NCBI GenBank assembly: GCA_021845595.1
Contig: JAJZVV010000001.1
Coordinates: 467,103 to 531,102, forward strand
Source of the DNA: Pseudomonadota bacterium
GTDB taxonomy: Bacteria; Pseudomonadota; Alphaproteobacteria; Acetobacterales; Acetobacteraceae
Direction: 5' to 3'
DNA: 64,000 bases
Shown here: in pieces, positions 23,074 through 31,344 of the stretch
Position numbering within the stretch: the stretch's first letter is position 1
Layout of the letters: each line of letters starts with the position of its first letter
Translations under genes and position numbers: made by a program
Notes under the pieces: generated by a model
What the model saw: only the letters and a program-made list of their open reading frames with translations
What the model was told of the DNA's origin: nothing
Databases searched by the model: none

Positions 23074-23930
23074 GAGCCCCGCGCCAGGCCGCCGTGCCGG
23101 ACCGTCCTCCCGCCTGGAAGCTGCTGATCCGCCGGCTGCGCCGGTTCCGCCGTGCCGCGCTGATGGGCGGGGCGGGGGGGCTGGCGCTGCTCATCGGCGC
23201 GCTGCTGGTGCGCCAGGCGGTGACCGAGGGGCCGAACTCGCTCGGCTCGGTGCGCGAGCGCTTCGGCCGGGCCACCGCGGGGCTCGGTCTCGTGGTCACG
23301 AACGTGGTCATCGAGGGCCGCGCCAATACGCCCGAGCCGCTCCTGCGCGCCGCCCTCGGCGTCTCTCCGGGCGACCCGATCCTCGGGTTCTCGGTCGCGG
23401 CGGCGCGCGCGCGGGTCGAATCCCTGTCCTGGGTGGCCAGCGCTGCGGTCGAGCGGCGCCTGCCGGGAACGGTGGTGGTCGCGCTGACCGAACGCCGCCC
23501 ATACGCGATCTGGCAGCGGGAAGGCCGGTTCGTCCTCATCGATCGCCAGGGCCAGATGGTGGAAGGCGAGGACGTGGCGCATTTCCGCGACCTGCCGCTC
23601 GTCGTCGGCGCCGGCGCTCCGGCGCGCGCCGAGGCGCTGCTGGACGCGCTGGCCAAGCACCCCAAGCTCGCCACCCACGTCGTCGCCGCCGTGCGGGTGG
23701 CGGAGCGGCGCTGGAACCTGCATCTCGCCTCCGGCACCGACGTGTTGCTGCCCGAGGATCACGAAGCCGCCGCCCTCGACCGGCTGGAGTCGTTCGAGGC
23801 CGCGCACGGGCTGCTCGAGCGGCCGCTGCAGACGGTCGATCTCCGTCTGCCGGACCGGCTGGTGTTGCGCCCGCGCGCGACGGAGACACCGGCGGAGGCG
23901 CCGGCGCGCCCGACACGGCGGCCGACGTGA
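23061..23930 (+). CDS. ftsQ: Cell division protein FtsQ
   Basis: Bitopic division protein that links early and late divisome components. The 289-residue product has a basic cytoplasmic N-terminus, one TM helix at about 33-55 (ALMGGAGGLALLIGALLV) and then the POTRA domain (VTNVVIEGRANTPEPLLRAAL, in two stretches). A beta domain with WVASAAVERRLPGTVVVALTERRPYAIW follows. I chose ATG 23061 (MPRMRAP) because GGAG precedes it by about nine bases; ATG 23070 is possible. A C-terminal Pro-rich stretch ends 13 bases before ftsA. Confidence 0.92.
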   Translation: MPRMRAPRQAAVPDRPPAWKLLIRRLRRFRRAALMGGAGGLALLIGALLVRQAVTEGPNSLGSVRERFGRATAGLGLVVTNVVIEGRANTPEPLLRAALGVSPGDPILGFSVAAARARVESLSWVASAAVERRLPGTVVVALTERRPYAIWQREGRFVLIDRQGQMVEGEDVAHFRDLPLVVGAGAPARAEALLDALAKHPKLATHVVAAVRVAERRWNLHLASGTDVLLPEDHEAAALDRLESFEAAHGLLERPLQTVDLRLPDRLVLRPRATETPAEAPARPTRRPT

Positions 23931-23943
23931 GCGGGAGCGCGCC

Positions 23944-25242
23944 ATGAACGATCTCTCGCGCCGCTTCCTGCCCCCCGCTGCCGAGCCGCCGGCACCGCAG
24001 CGCCCGCGCGGGGCGCGCTCCGGCCCGTTCGGCGTGCTCGATATCGGCAGCACCAAGATCGCCTGCCTCATCGGGCGCATGGAGTCCGACGGCGCGCTGC
24101 GCGTGCTCGGCTTCGGCTGGCGCAAGTCGCAAGGTGTACGCGGCGGCGGCATCACCGATCTGGAGGAGGCCGAGCGCGCCATCCGCGGCGCCGTCGCCGA
24201 CGCCGAAAACATGGCCGACACGCAGCTCCGCTCGGTCACCGCCAATCTCTCCTGCGGCCAGCCGGAAAGCCGCCTGTTCAATGTGCAATGGCCGGTCGGC
24301 GGGCGCGCCGTCGGGGTGCAGGACATCCGGCGCGTGGTGCAGGAAGGCCGCGCGCGGGCCTATGTCGAGGGACGCGAAACGATCCACGCCCTGCCGCTCG
24401 CCTTCGCCGCCGACGACACGACGGGCATCGCCGATCCGCGCGGGCTGCACTGCGAAACCCTCACCGCCCGGCTGCACGTGCTCGACGCCACGGAAACGGC
24501 GCTGCGCAACCTCTCGGCCTCGATCGCGCGGGCGGATCTCGACATCGCCGAACTGGTCTCCGCCCCGCTCGCGGCGGCGCAGGCGACCCTCGTCGAGGAC
24601 GAACGCGAGCTCGGCGCGACGCTGATCGACATGGGCGGCGGCACCACCGGCATCGCCGTGTTCGCCGAAGGGCAGCTGCTGCACACCGCGCAGCTTCCCG
24701 TGGGTGGCATTCATGTCACCAACGACATCGCCCGGCTGCTCTCGACCACCCTCGCCCACGCCGAGCGTCTGAAAACCCTCTACGGCAACGCCCAGGCGAG
24801 CCCGGACGACGAGCGCGAGATGCTGCCGGTGCCGCTGGTCGGCGAAGACGAGCACCACATCGCCAAGGTGCCGCGCTCGATGGTCGTCAGCATCATCCGT
24901 CCGCGCCTGGAAGAGACGTTCGAGATGGTGAAGGAGCGCATCGAGGGCTCGGGCCTGGCGCGGGCGCCGGGCGCGCGCGTGGTGCTGACCGGTGGCGCCT
25001 GCCAGCTCGCCGGCGCGCGCGAAATGGCGGCCCGTATTCTCGGCCGCCAGGTCCGCATCGGCCGGCCGATCGGCCTGCGCGGGCTACCCGATGCGGTCGC
25101 CGGCCCGGCGAGCGCGACGGCCGCCGGGCTGCTGGCCTGGGCCGCCGGCGAGGGCCGCGGCCTCACCGATATCGATTTCGAGGCGGAGCGGCCGCGCGGC
25201 CCGCTGCGCCGCCTGTTCGCTTTCCTGCGGGAGCGTCTGTGA
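23944..25242 (+). CDS. ftsA: Cell division protein FtsA
   Basis: Actin-fold protein that tethers FtsZ to the membrane. The 432-residue protein has phosphate loops [16 protein letters not shown] (about 26-41) and [18 protein letters not shown] (about 218-235). The C-terminal ATPase block [17 protein letters not shown] is also present. The last residues ([13 protein letters not shown]) form the amphipathic membrane-targeting helix. The ATG is preceded by GAGCGGGAGCG. The start is 13 bases after ftsQ, the first real gap in the cluster. Confidence 0.95.
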   Translation: MNDLSRRFLPPAAEPPAPQRPRGARSGPFGVLDIGSTKIACLIGRMESDGALRVLGFGWRKSQGVRGGGITDLEEAERAIRGAVADAENMADTQLRSVTANLSCGQPESRLFNVQWPVGGRAVGVQDIRRVVQEGRARAYVEGRETIHALPLAFAADDTTGIADPRGLHCETLTARLHVLDATETALRNLSASIARADLDIAELVSAPLAAAQATLVEDERELGATLIDMGGGTTGIAVFAEGQLLHTAQLPVGGIHVTNDIARLLSTTLAHAERLKTLYGNAQASPDDEREMLPVPLVGEDEHHIAKVPRSMVVSIIRPRLEETFEMVKERIEGSGLARAPGARVVLTGGACQLAGAREMAARILGRQVRIGRPIGLRGLPDAVAGPASATAAGLLAWAAGEGRGLTDIDFEAERPRGPLRRLFAFLRERL

Positions 25243-25297
25243 TGTCCCGCGCCGCATCTGCAATCGCCACTCGAACGCACGAGGGAGCAACGCCCCG

Positions 25298-26920
25298 ATG
25301 ACCCTGAACCTCACCGTCCCGCAGCACATGCACACGGATTTCTCGCCGCGCATCACCGTGATCGGGGTTGGCGGCGGCGGCACCAACGCGGTCGACAACA
25401 TGATCGCGCTCAATCTGCAGGGCGTCGAATTCGTCGTCGCCAACACCGACGCGCAACAGCTGATGCATTCGCGCGCCGATCGCCGCATCCAGCTCGGACC
25501 GCACATCACCCAGGGGCTCGGCGCCGGTGCCAAGCCGGAGATCGGGCACGCCGCGGCGGAGGAGGCCGCCGAGGAACTCTATCGCCACCTCGACGGCGCC
25601 CACATGGTGTTCATCACCGCCGGCATGGGCGGCGGCACCGGCACGGGTGCCGCACCGGTGATCGCGCGGATGGCGCGCGAGCGCAACATTCTCACCGTCG
25701 GTGTCGTCACCAAGCCGTTCTCCTTCGAGGGCAGCCGGCGCACGCGCATCGCCGAGCAGGGCATCGAGGAGCTGCAGCACTATGTCGACACGCTGATCGT
25801 CATTCCCAACCAGAACCTCTTCCGCCTGGCCACCGAGCGCACCGGCTGGAAGGAAGCGTTCAAGATGGCCGACCAGGTGCTCTACATGGGCGTGCGCGGC
25901 GTCACCGACCTGATGGTGATGCCGGGCCTGGTCAATCTCGACTTCGCCGATATCCGCACGGTGATGGCGGAGATGGGCAAGGCGATGATGGGCACCGGCG
26001 AGGCGGACGGCGAGAACCGCGCCATCCGCGCTGCCGAGGCGGCGATCAACAACCCGCTGCTCGAGGACACCTCGATGGCCGGGGCCAAGGGACTGCTGAT
26101 CAATATCACCGGGGGCGAGGACCTCACCCTGTTCGAGGTCGATCAGGCGGCCAACCGCATCCGCGAGGAGGTGGACGAGGAGGCGAACATCATTTTCGGC
26201 TCCGCGATCGACGAGCAGCTCCACGGCGTGATCCGCGTCTCCGTCGTCGCCACCGGCATCGACACGCCGGCGCGGGCCACGGCCGAACGTCCGCGGCTGG
26301 TCGCGGTCGGCGGCGGCCACGGCCAGCCGATCGGAGGGACGGCAGAGCCGGACGCGGTGGCGGCAACCGCCGCGCCGCCGGTGGCACAGGAAGCGCCAAT
26401 GGCCGAGGCGATGGCCAGCCCGGCGGGACGGCCGGCGCCACGCCCGCTGCCGGGCCCCAGCGTCACTGCCCTGCCGCTCGCCCCCGCGCCGGTCGAGCAC
26501 CAGACCGGGTACCAGGCTCTGCGACAGGCGGCGCGCCCAGCCGCCGCACCACTCGGCGCGCCGGTCGCCACCGCGATGAATCCGGCCCAAATCGGGACGC
26601 CGAATGGGGCAGGGATCGGGCTGGCGGCGCGGCCGGTCGCGGCGGTCGAGCCGGCGCGCACGATGCCGGCGAGGCCGGAGCGGGCCGCGCAAGCCCCCAG
26701 CGCACCGGCCGTGCCGCGGTCGAGCCTGTTCGGCATCGTCACCGGCGCGCTGCGGCGCAGCCCGCTCGCCGGGCATGCCACCCCGGAGGCCGCCGCCGCG
26801 CGCACCGAGCCGCTGTTCGACGACCAGGCCCCCGAAATGGTCCGTGCCGCGGTGCGCCCGGCAGCGAGCGAGGATATCGGCCTGGACATCCCTGCCTTCC
26901 TCCGCCGCCAATCCTCGTAA
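25298..26920 (+). CDS. ftsZ: Cell division GTPase FtsZ
   Basis: Tubulin-like GTPase that forms the Z ring. The product has 540 residues. The GTPase core (about 15-320) includes [16 protein letters not shown], the tubulin signature [16 protein letters not shown] (about 109-124) and NQNLFRLA. A long Ala/Pro-rich linker (about 325-525) ends in the conserved C-terminal peptide DIPAFLRRQ that binds FtsA and other partners. The long linker is normal for alphaproteobacterial FtsZ. The ATG at 25298 is supported by GAGGGAG at 25281-25287 and by the conserved MTLNLTVP; the reading frame continues upstream through ftsA without similarity. Confidence 0.97.
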   Translation: MTLNLTVPQHMHTDFSPRITVIGVGGGGTNAVDNMIALNLQGVEFVVANTDAQQLMHSRADRRIQLGPHITQGLGAGAKPEIGHAAAEEAAEELYRHLDGAHMVFITAGMGGGTGTGAAPVIARMARERNILTVGVVTKPFSFEGSRRTRIAEQGIEELQHYVDTLIVIPNQNLFRLATERTGWKEAFKMADQVLYMGVRGVTDLMVMPGLVNLDFADIRTVMAEMGKAMMGTGEADGENRAIRAAEAAINNPLLEDTSMAGAKGLLINITGGEDLTLFEVDQAANRIREEVDEEANIIFGSAIDEQLHGVIRVSVVATGIDTPARATAERPRLVAVGGGHGQPIGGTAEPDAVAATAAPPVAQEAPMAEAMASPAGRPAPRPLPGPSVTALPLAPAPVEHQTGYQALRQAARPAAAPLGAPVATAMNPAQIGTPNGAGIGLAARPVAAVEPARTMPARPERAAQAPSAPAVPRSSLFGIVTGALRRSPLAGHATPEAAAARTEPLFDDQAPEMVRAAVRPAASEDIGLDIPAFLRRQSS

Positions 26921-27146
26921 ACCACAAGCTGCGCGGAGGCGGGCAGTTTCATTTGAAAACAACCGGCTGTGAAGAAATATTCAGCAACAAAGCTTGACTG
27001 GCCGCCATCGGGGAAGCGTCCTAGCTTTCCCTTGGCGGCGTTGCGATGTCGCTCCCTGCTGATCGGAGTCGCTCCGACAGCCGGGTCTGGTTCCGGGGAC
27101 GTGCCGAACCACGGCACGCCAAAACAGGGAAGCGGCGACGCAGCGC
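26921..27146. other. ftsZ-lpxC intergenic region
   Basis: 226 bases without a gene. A short palindrome TTTCATTTGAAA sits at 26947-26958. TTGACT at 26994-26999 could be a -35 element for lpxC, but no convincing -10 lies at the right distance. No clear Rho-independent terminator is seen after ftsZ. Confidence 0.4.
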
Positions 27147-28172
27147 ATGGACGGATTGCCCCCAGCCTTCGATTCGCGGACCCTCGAAGCGCGGCTGCTT
27201 GATCGCCGTTTCGGCGATGTGGCCGAACGGCGCGGTGGCGCGGCCGGTTCGCGCCAGCGCACACTGAAGCGCCCGATCGGCTGCGTCGGGGTCGGGCTGC
27301 ATTCGGGCCGCCGGGTCGAACTCACCATCGCCCCCGCCCCGGCCAATAGTGGTATCGTTTTTCACCGGACGGATCTTGGTCCGACACCGGTGGAGATCGC
27401 CGCCCGGTACGACCGGGTGGTCGATACGCGCCTGTGCACCGTGCTGGCGAGCGCTGCCCGCCCGGAGGCCGGCGTGGGCACCGTCGAACATCTGCTCGCC
27501 GCGCTCGCCGGCAGTTTCGTCGACAACGCGGTGATCACAATCGACGGGCCGGAGGTACCGGTGCTCGACGGGTCGGCGGCACCGTTCCTTTTCCTGCTGG
27601 ATTGCGCCGGCATCGTCGACCAGGAGACGCCCCGGCGCTGGATCGAAATCCTGCGTCCGGTCCGCGTCACCGAGGGCGAAGGGTCCGTGGCCCTGCTGCC
27701 GGCCGCCGCCGGTGCCCCGCTCGGGCTGGACATGGCGATGACGATCGATTTCGCCGCCAGCGCGATCGGGCACCAGGACCTCGCGCTGCGCCTGGATCCT
27801 TTGTCCCTGCGCCACGACCTCGCCGCGGCGCGCACCTTCACCCTCGCCGCAGAAATCGCGCACCTGCGCGCCACCGGCCGGGCACTCGGGGGCAGTCTGG
27901 AGAACGCCGTGGTCGTCGACGGCGCTCGGGTGCTCAACCCGGGCGGGCTGCGCATGCCCGACGAGTTCGTGCGCCACAAGCTTCTCGATGCGGTGGGCGA
28001 CCTGGCGCTGGCGGGTGCTGCACTGCATGGCCGGTTCGTCGGGCGATGCTCCGGCCACGCCCTCAACAACCGGCTGCTGCGGGCCCTGTTCGCCGACCCC
28101 GGCGCCTGGCGCGAGGTTGGTTCCTCCCAGACCCCGGCCGGCGCTTCTCGCCCGCTCGTCGCCGCAGCCTGA
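27147..28172 (+). CDS. lpxC: UDP-3-O-acyl-N-acetylglucosamine deacetylase LpxC
   Basis: Zinc deacetylase for the committed step of lipid A synthesis. The 341-residue product contains QRTLKRPIGCVGVGLHSG (37-54), the first zinc ligand His115 in TVEHLLAAL, and the second metal site RHKLLDAVGD with His277 and Asp281. The catalytic C-terminal region (RCSGHALNNRLL) is also present. Compared with E. coli LpxC there are about 36 extra N-terminal residues before QRTLKR. No internal ATG or GTG near that point is better, so the start at 27147 is kept with some doubt. Location right after ftsZ is the usual alphaproteobacterial arrangement. Confidence 0.95.
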   Translation: MDGLPPAFDSRTLEARLLDRRFGDVAERRGGAAGSRQRTLKRPIGCVGVGLHSGRRVELTIAPAPANSGIVFHRTDLGPTPVEIAARYDRVVDTRLCTVLASAARPEAGVGTVEHLLAALAGSFVDNAVITIDGPEVPVLDGSAAPFLFLLDCAGIVDQETPRRWIEILRPVRVTEGEGSVALLPAAAGAPLGLDMAMTIDFAASAIGHQDLALRLDPLSLRHDLAAARTFTLAAEIAHLRATGRALGGSLENAVVVDGARVLNPGGLRMPDEFVRHKLLDAVGDLALAGAALHGRFVGRCSGHALNNRLLRALFADPGAWREVGSSQTPAGASRPLVAAA

Positions 28173-28236
28173 GAGCGCCGGCGCGCATCGGCGGTCTTGC
28201 CCTCGGGCAATCGCGCCGCTATACGCCCCCCTCGGC

Positions 28237-28313
28237 CGGAGTGTAGCTCAGCCTGGTAGAGCACAGTGTTCGGGACGCTGGGGCCGGAGGTTCGAATCCT
28301 CTCACTCCGACCA
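28237..28313 (+). tRNA. tRNA-Pro(CGG)
   Basis: A 77-base cloverleaf. The acceptor CGGAGTG pairs with CACTCCG, D stem GCTC/GAGC, anticodon stem CAGTG/CGCTG with loop TTCGGGA (anticodon CGG), T loop TTCGAAT, discriminator A and encoded CCA. Reads CCG codons, which should be very frequent in this GC-rich genome. Confidence 0.96.
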
Positions 28314-28408
28314 TTCTCGCGCCCGTCCGTCGTGGCGGGGCTACTTGGCGTCCGCTCGGGCCGGGCCGCCAAGCGCCACACCAAGCGCCACGTGGGGAGG
28401 AATGCTGA

Positions 28409-28924
28409 ATGGACCTCAAGGATCACATCCGGGCGATCCCTGATTTCCCCAAGCCGGGCATCCTCTTCTACGACATTTCGACGCTGCTGCGGCACGCCGA
28501 CGCATGGCAGGTGGCCATGGGCCGGCTCGCCCGCGTGGTCCGCACCCACCATCCGGATATGCTGGCCGGCCTTGAAAGCCGTGGATTCCTGATCGCCGCG
28601 CCGCTGGCGCTGAAGCTCGGCTGTGGCTTCGTCATGCTGCGCAAGCGCGGCAAGCTGCCCGGCAGAACGACGGCGCTCGACTACGGACTGGAATATGGCA
28701 CGGACCGGATCGAGATCCAGGCAGATGCCGTCGAGCCGGGGCAGCGGGTAATCGTGGTCGACGATCTGCTGGCCACCGGCGGGACGATGGCGGCGGGAAT
28801 CGCGCTGCTGCGCCAGGTCGGCGCGGTGGTTCCGGCGGCAGCAGCACTGATCGAACTAACCTTCCTGGGCGGACGCGAACGGCTGGACGTACCATTCGAG
28901 TCGCTGATCGCGTACGACCAGTGA
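28409..28924 (+). CDS. apt: Adenine phosphoribosyltransferase
   Basis: Purine-salvage enzyme converting adenine and PRPP to AMP. The 171-residue product opens with [22 protein letters not shown] (two stretches, typical Apt start). It has [14 protein letters not shown] (about 54-67), the flexible-loop RKRGKLPG and the PRPP loop [11 protein letters not shown] (116-126). GGGGAGG lies eight bases before the ATG. It stands between tRNA-Pro and a TctC-like gene, 28 bases downstream. Confidence 0.96.
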   Translation: MDLKDHIRAIPDFPKPGILFYDISTLLRHADAWQVAMGRLARVVRTHHPDMLAGLESRGFLIAAPLALKLGCGFVMLRKRGKLPGRTTALDYGLEYGTDRIEIQADAVEPGQRVIVVDDLLATGGTMAAGIALLRQVGAVVPAAAALIELTFLGGRERLDVPFESLIAYDQ

Positions 28925-28952
28925 TGCGACCAGTCGTGAGCCCGTTTGGCCG

Positions 28953-30083
28953 ATGAGCCGCGCGCGGCGCGACCGCTTGGAGGGGCTCACGCGACGCGCG
29001 GGCATCGCTGCCGCGCTGGTCGGAATGGCCGGATCCCTCATGGCGCGGCCGGCACGCGCGCGATCCAGCCTCGTCCATCAAGCGCTGGCCGATAGCGGCC
29101 CCGCCGATGGCCCAACCGGCCCGCTGGCCCAGGGCGCGACCGTTCTGATCGCGGGGCCGCAGGATGGCCCTCTCGACCGCGTTGCGGCGGCGATTCTGCC
29201 CCCCCTGACGCGGGCCTTACCGCGCGGCAGCAAGGTGGACCGCACCAACAGCGGCGGCATCGATGGCGTGACCGGAGCCAATCGCTTCGAGGCGCGCGCC
29301 GCTCCGGATGGGCTCAGCGTGCTAATGGTGCCCGGAGCGAGTGCGCTGGCCTGGCTGGTCGGCGAACGGCGGGCGCAGTTCGATGTGGGGCACTGGGTGC
29401 CCGTTCTGGCGGGCGCAACCCCGTGCATCATCGCCGGACGGGTGCCGGCGCAGTCGCTGGTGCCCGGAGCGCGGTTCCGGATCGCCGCCGCGTCGATCGC
29501 CGGCCCTGATGTCGCCGCGCTGCTCGGCCTCTCCCTGCTCGGGATTGAAACCAGCGTCGTCTTCGGCCTGCGCGGCCGCCAGGCGCGCGAGGCGCTCGAA
29601 CAGGGCGGGGTCGATCTCGTGTTCGTGCACGGGACGCGGACGAGCGCCCAGCTCGCCGATCTCGGGCGGTTCGGCGCGGCACCTTTGTTCAGCTTCGGCG
29701 CGCCTGGACCGGACGGCCAACCGGCCCGGGATCCTGCGGCGCCGGGGCTGCCGAACCTCGTCGAGCTGCATCAGCGCCTGCACGGCGCCGCCCCTTCAGG
29801 CCCGCTCTATCAGGCCTGGTGCAGCGCTGCCGCGGCCTGCAGCCTGGCATTCCTCATGGCGCTGCCGCAGATGACGCCGGCGGCGCTGATCGCCCTGTGG
29901 CGGGAAGCCGGCGCCGTGGCGGTGCGCTCACCCGAGGCCGCGGCGCTTGTCGAGCTTGCCGACCTTCAGCCATTGGCCGCACCCGCAGCCATCACCCGGG
30001 TCGGCGGCCTCGCCGCGCCGCCCGAAGCGGCGCTGGCGCTGCGCCAATGGCTGGCCGGCCGCTTCGACTGGCACCCGAGCTGA
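28953..30083 (+). CDS. TctC/Bug-like periplasmic solute-binding protein (divergent)
   Basis: 376-residue exported protein. The N-terminus is basic and then hydrophobic (RRAGIAAALVGMAGSLMARPARA), a signal peptide with cleavage probably near residue 36. The mature part resembles tripartite-tricarboxylate binding proteins: a beta strand (TVLIAGPQDGPLDRVAAAI), DRTNSGGIDGVTGANRF, a segment like the 'lP.vPtl' end region (GLPNLVELHQRLHG) and an Ala-rich C-terminus. The similarity is diffuse, so this is a tentative family call. No TctA/TctB permease genes are near. The start is 28 bases after apt, and co-transcription is likely. The ligand is unknown. Confidence 0.45.
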   Translation: MSRARRDRLEGLTRRAGIAAALVGMAGSLMARPARARSSLVHQALADSGPADGPTGPLAQGATVLIAGPQDGPLDRVAAAILPPLTRALPRGSKVDRTNSGGIDGVTGANRFEARAAPDGLSVLMVPGASALAWLVGERRAQFDVGHWVPVLAGATPCIIAGRVPAQSLVPGARFRIAAASIAGPDVAALLGLSLLGIETSVVFGLRGRQAREALEQGGVDLVFVHGTRTSAQLADLGRFGAAPLFSFGAPGPDGQPARDPAAPGLPNLVELHQRLHGAAPSGPLYQAWCSAAAACSLAFLMALPQMTPAALIALWREAGAVAVRSPEAAALVELADLQPLAAPAAITRVGGLAAPPEAALALRQWLAGRFDWHPS

Positions 30084-30119
30084 GATCGATCGGGCGACGC
30101 TCAACACCGCGCCGCGCGC

Positions 30120-30890
30120 TTATTTCGGCGGCTGAACCGTGATGCCGTAATGGCCGTAGATGCGTGCGATCGTGCCATCCGCGGCCAGTCGCGCGAGGGC
30201 AGCGTCGATGGCGCGGTGCAGATCGGCATCCGGCTGGCGCATGCCGACGGCGGCATTCCACGCCAACGACGGTTCCGCCTCGTCGAACCCGAGCAGTTCG
30301 ATCGGGCTGCCGGGGTGCGTGCCGTTATAGTAGCTGGCCGAGACGTAGTTCACGGTCACCGCATCCACCTCGCCCTTGGCCAGGGAATCAAGGCTGTCGT
30401 CCTCGAAGGCGAAGGTGGAGATGCCGACATGGTGGCGGCCGAGAACCATCGCCGCATATGAGCCCACCAGGACGCCGACCTTGTTCTGCGAACTCAGATC
30501 TTGCCAGCCCTTGATCGGGCTGCCGCGGCGCACGGCCAGCACGACGCCGGTATGATAATAAGGCCGTGACAGTTCGAGCCGGCTTTTCGACTGCACTTCC
30601 GGAACGTCGATCGCATCCATGATGATGTCGCAATCGGCGCGGTAGCGATGGACGCCGCCGACGATCCATTCCGGGCTCAGCGAAACGCCCAGCGCCTTGG
30701 CGAGTTCTCCGGCGAGCTCGAGCTGGAAGCCGTGCGGCTCATCCTTGCGGCTGGAATAGGGCAGCGCGTTCGGATGCGCGCAGACCCCGAGGGATCCGCG
30801 ATCCTTGATCGACTCGAGCGAACGCGCATCGCCGGAGCCCGGTTGCAGAACCAGTGCGGCCAACATAACCGCCGAGAGCACACGCTTCAT
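30120..30890 (-). CDS. xoxJ: XoxJ-like periplasmic binding protein of PQQ alcohol dehydrogenase
   Basis: The 256-residue product has a signal peptide (MKRVLSAVMLAALVLQPGSGDA) and the SBP type-2 fold typical of MxaJ/XoxJ: LGVCAHPNALPYSSRKDEPHGFQLELA (two stretches), DCDIIMDAIDVPEV, LSRPYYHTGVVLAVRRGS and VGVLVGSYAA. These proteins associate with quinoprotein dehydrogenases and are thought to help activate them in the periplasm. The ribosome site decides the start: GGAGGG touches the first ATG (30896) but is six bases before the second (30890), so the second is preferred. It is last of the three-gene operon after the XoxF-like and cytochrome genes. Confidence 0.82.
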   Translation of the reverse strand: MKRVLSAVMLAALVLQPGSGDARSLESIKDRGSLGVCAHPNALPYSSRKDEPHGFQLELAGELAKALGVSLSPEWIVGGVHRYRADCDIIMDAIDVPEVQSKSRLELSRPYYHTGVVLAVRRGSPIKGWQDLSSQNKVGVLVGSYAAMVLGRHHVGISTFAFEDDSLDSLAKGEVDAVTVNYVSASYYNGTHPGSPIELLGFDEAEPSLAWNAAVGMRQPDADLHRAIDAALARLAADGTIARIYGHYGITVQPPK

Positions 30891-30926
30891 CGCCATCCCT
30901 CCACAGAAACCGACAGGTGGTGTGAA

Positions 30927-31265
30927 TCACTTGGATGGCAAGGAGCGGATATAGTGGAGGATGTTCTCGATCTGCGCATCGTCGAACACCTTGCCCCAGG
31001 CCGGCATGGCACCCGGCTTGCCGTTCTTGATCCGATTGATGATGAACGCATCATCGCGCGTCGTGCCGGCGAGCTTCGGCCCCTTGCCGGCCTCGCGGCC
31101 ACCATCGCTGTGGCACCAGCCACAGGATGTGGCGAACAGGATTTCGCCGTTCTTGGTGGGGTCGCTGGGCGCCGCGGCTCCGGTCTCGGCGCGGGCCGGC
31201 AACGCGGCGGCGGCGAGCAGCAAGGCGAGCGCAGCAGCGCGGGAAAACAGGATCATATCTGCCAT
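30927..31265 (-). CDS. xoxG: XoxG-like periplasmic cytochrome c
   Basis: A 112-residue class I c-type cytochrome with a cleavable signal peptide (ALALLLAAAALPARA, cleavage near residue 26). The haem site CGWCH is at 48-52 and the likely axial Met is Met87 in GAMPAWGKV. It lies between the PQQ dehydrogenase and the xoxJ-like gene, so it is the probable electron acceptor of that enzyme. ATG 31265 is used; the second in-frame ATG (31256) is also possible, and neither has a strong ribosome site. A strong hairpin lies just upstream, between it and the dehydrogenase gene. Confidence 0.85.
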   Translation of the reverse strand: MADMILFSRAAALALLLAAAALPARAETGAAAPSDPTKNGEILFATSCGWCHSDGGREAGKGPKLAGTTRDDAFIINRIKNGKPGAMPAWGKVFDDAQIENILHYIRSLPSK

Positions 31266-31295
31266 CGTAACGGTTTCGGGGCTCTTCAAAAGTAA

Positions 31296-31327
31296 GGGGG
31301 GAGCGGAGCCAGGGCCCCGCTCCCCCC
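31296..31327 (-). terminator. Hairpin between xoxF-like and xoxG-like genes (attenuator or partial terminator)
   Basis: A perfect 11-bp inverted repeat (31296-31306 with 31317-31327, six G:C pairs at the base) with a ten-base loop, 17 bases after the dehydrogenase stop. On the transcribed strand it is followed by TTACTTTTG, a short T-rich tract. It could stop part of the transcription or protect the upstream mRNA end, giving more dehydrogenase than cytochrome. Confidence 0.65.
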
Positions 31328-31344
31328 ATTCTGCCAGATCAGAC

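Noticed and set aside
23730..23800. Idea that the ftsQ-ftsA gap hides an additional small gene
   Set aside because: The gap is 13 bases; nothing fits.
26994..27030. lpxC promoter starting at TTGACT
   Set aside because: No acceptable -10 hexamer at 16-18 bases spacing.
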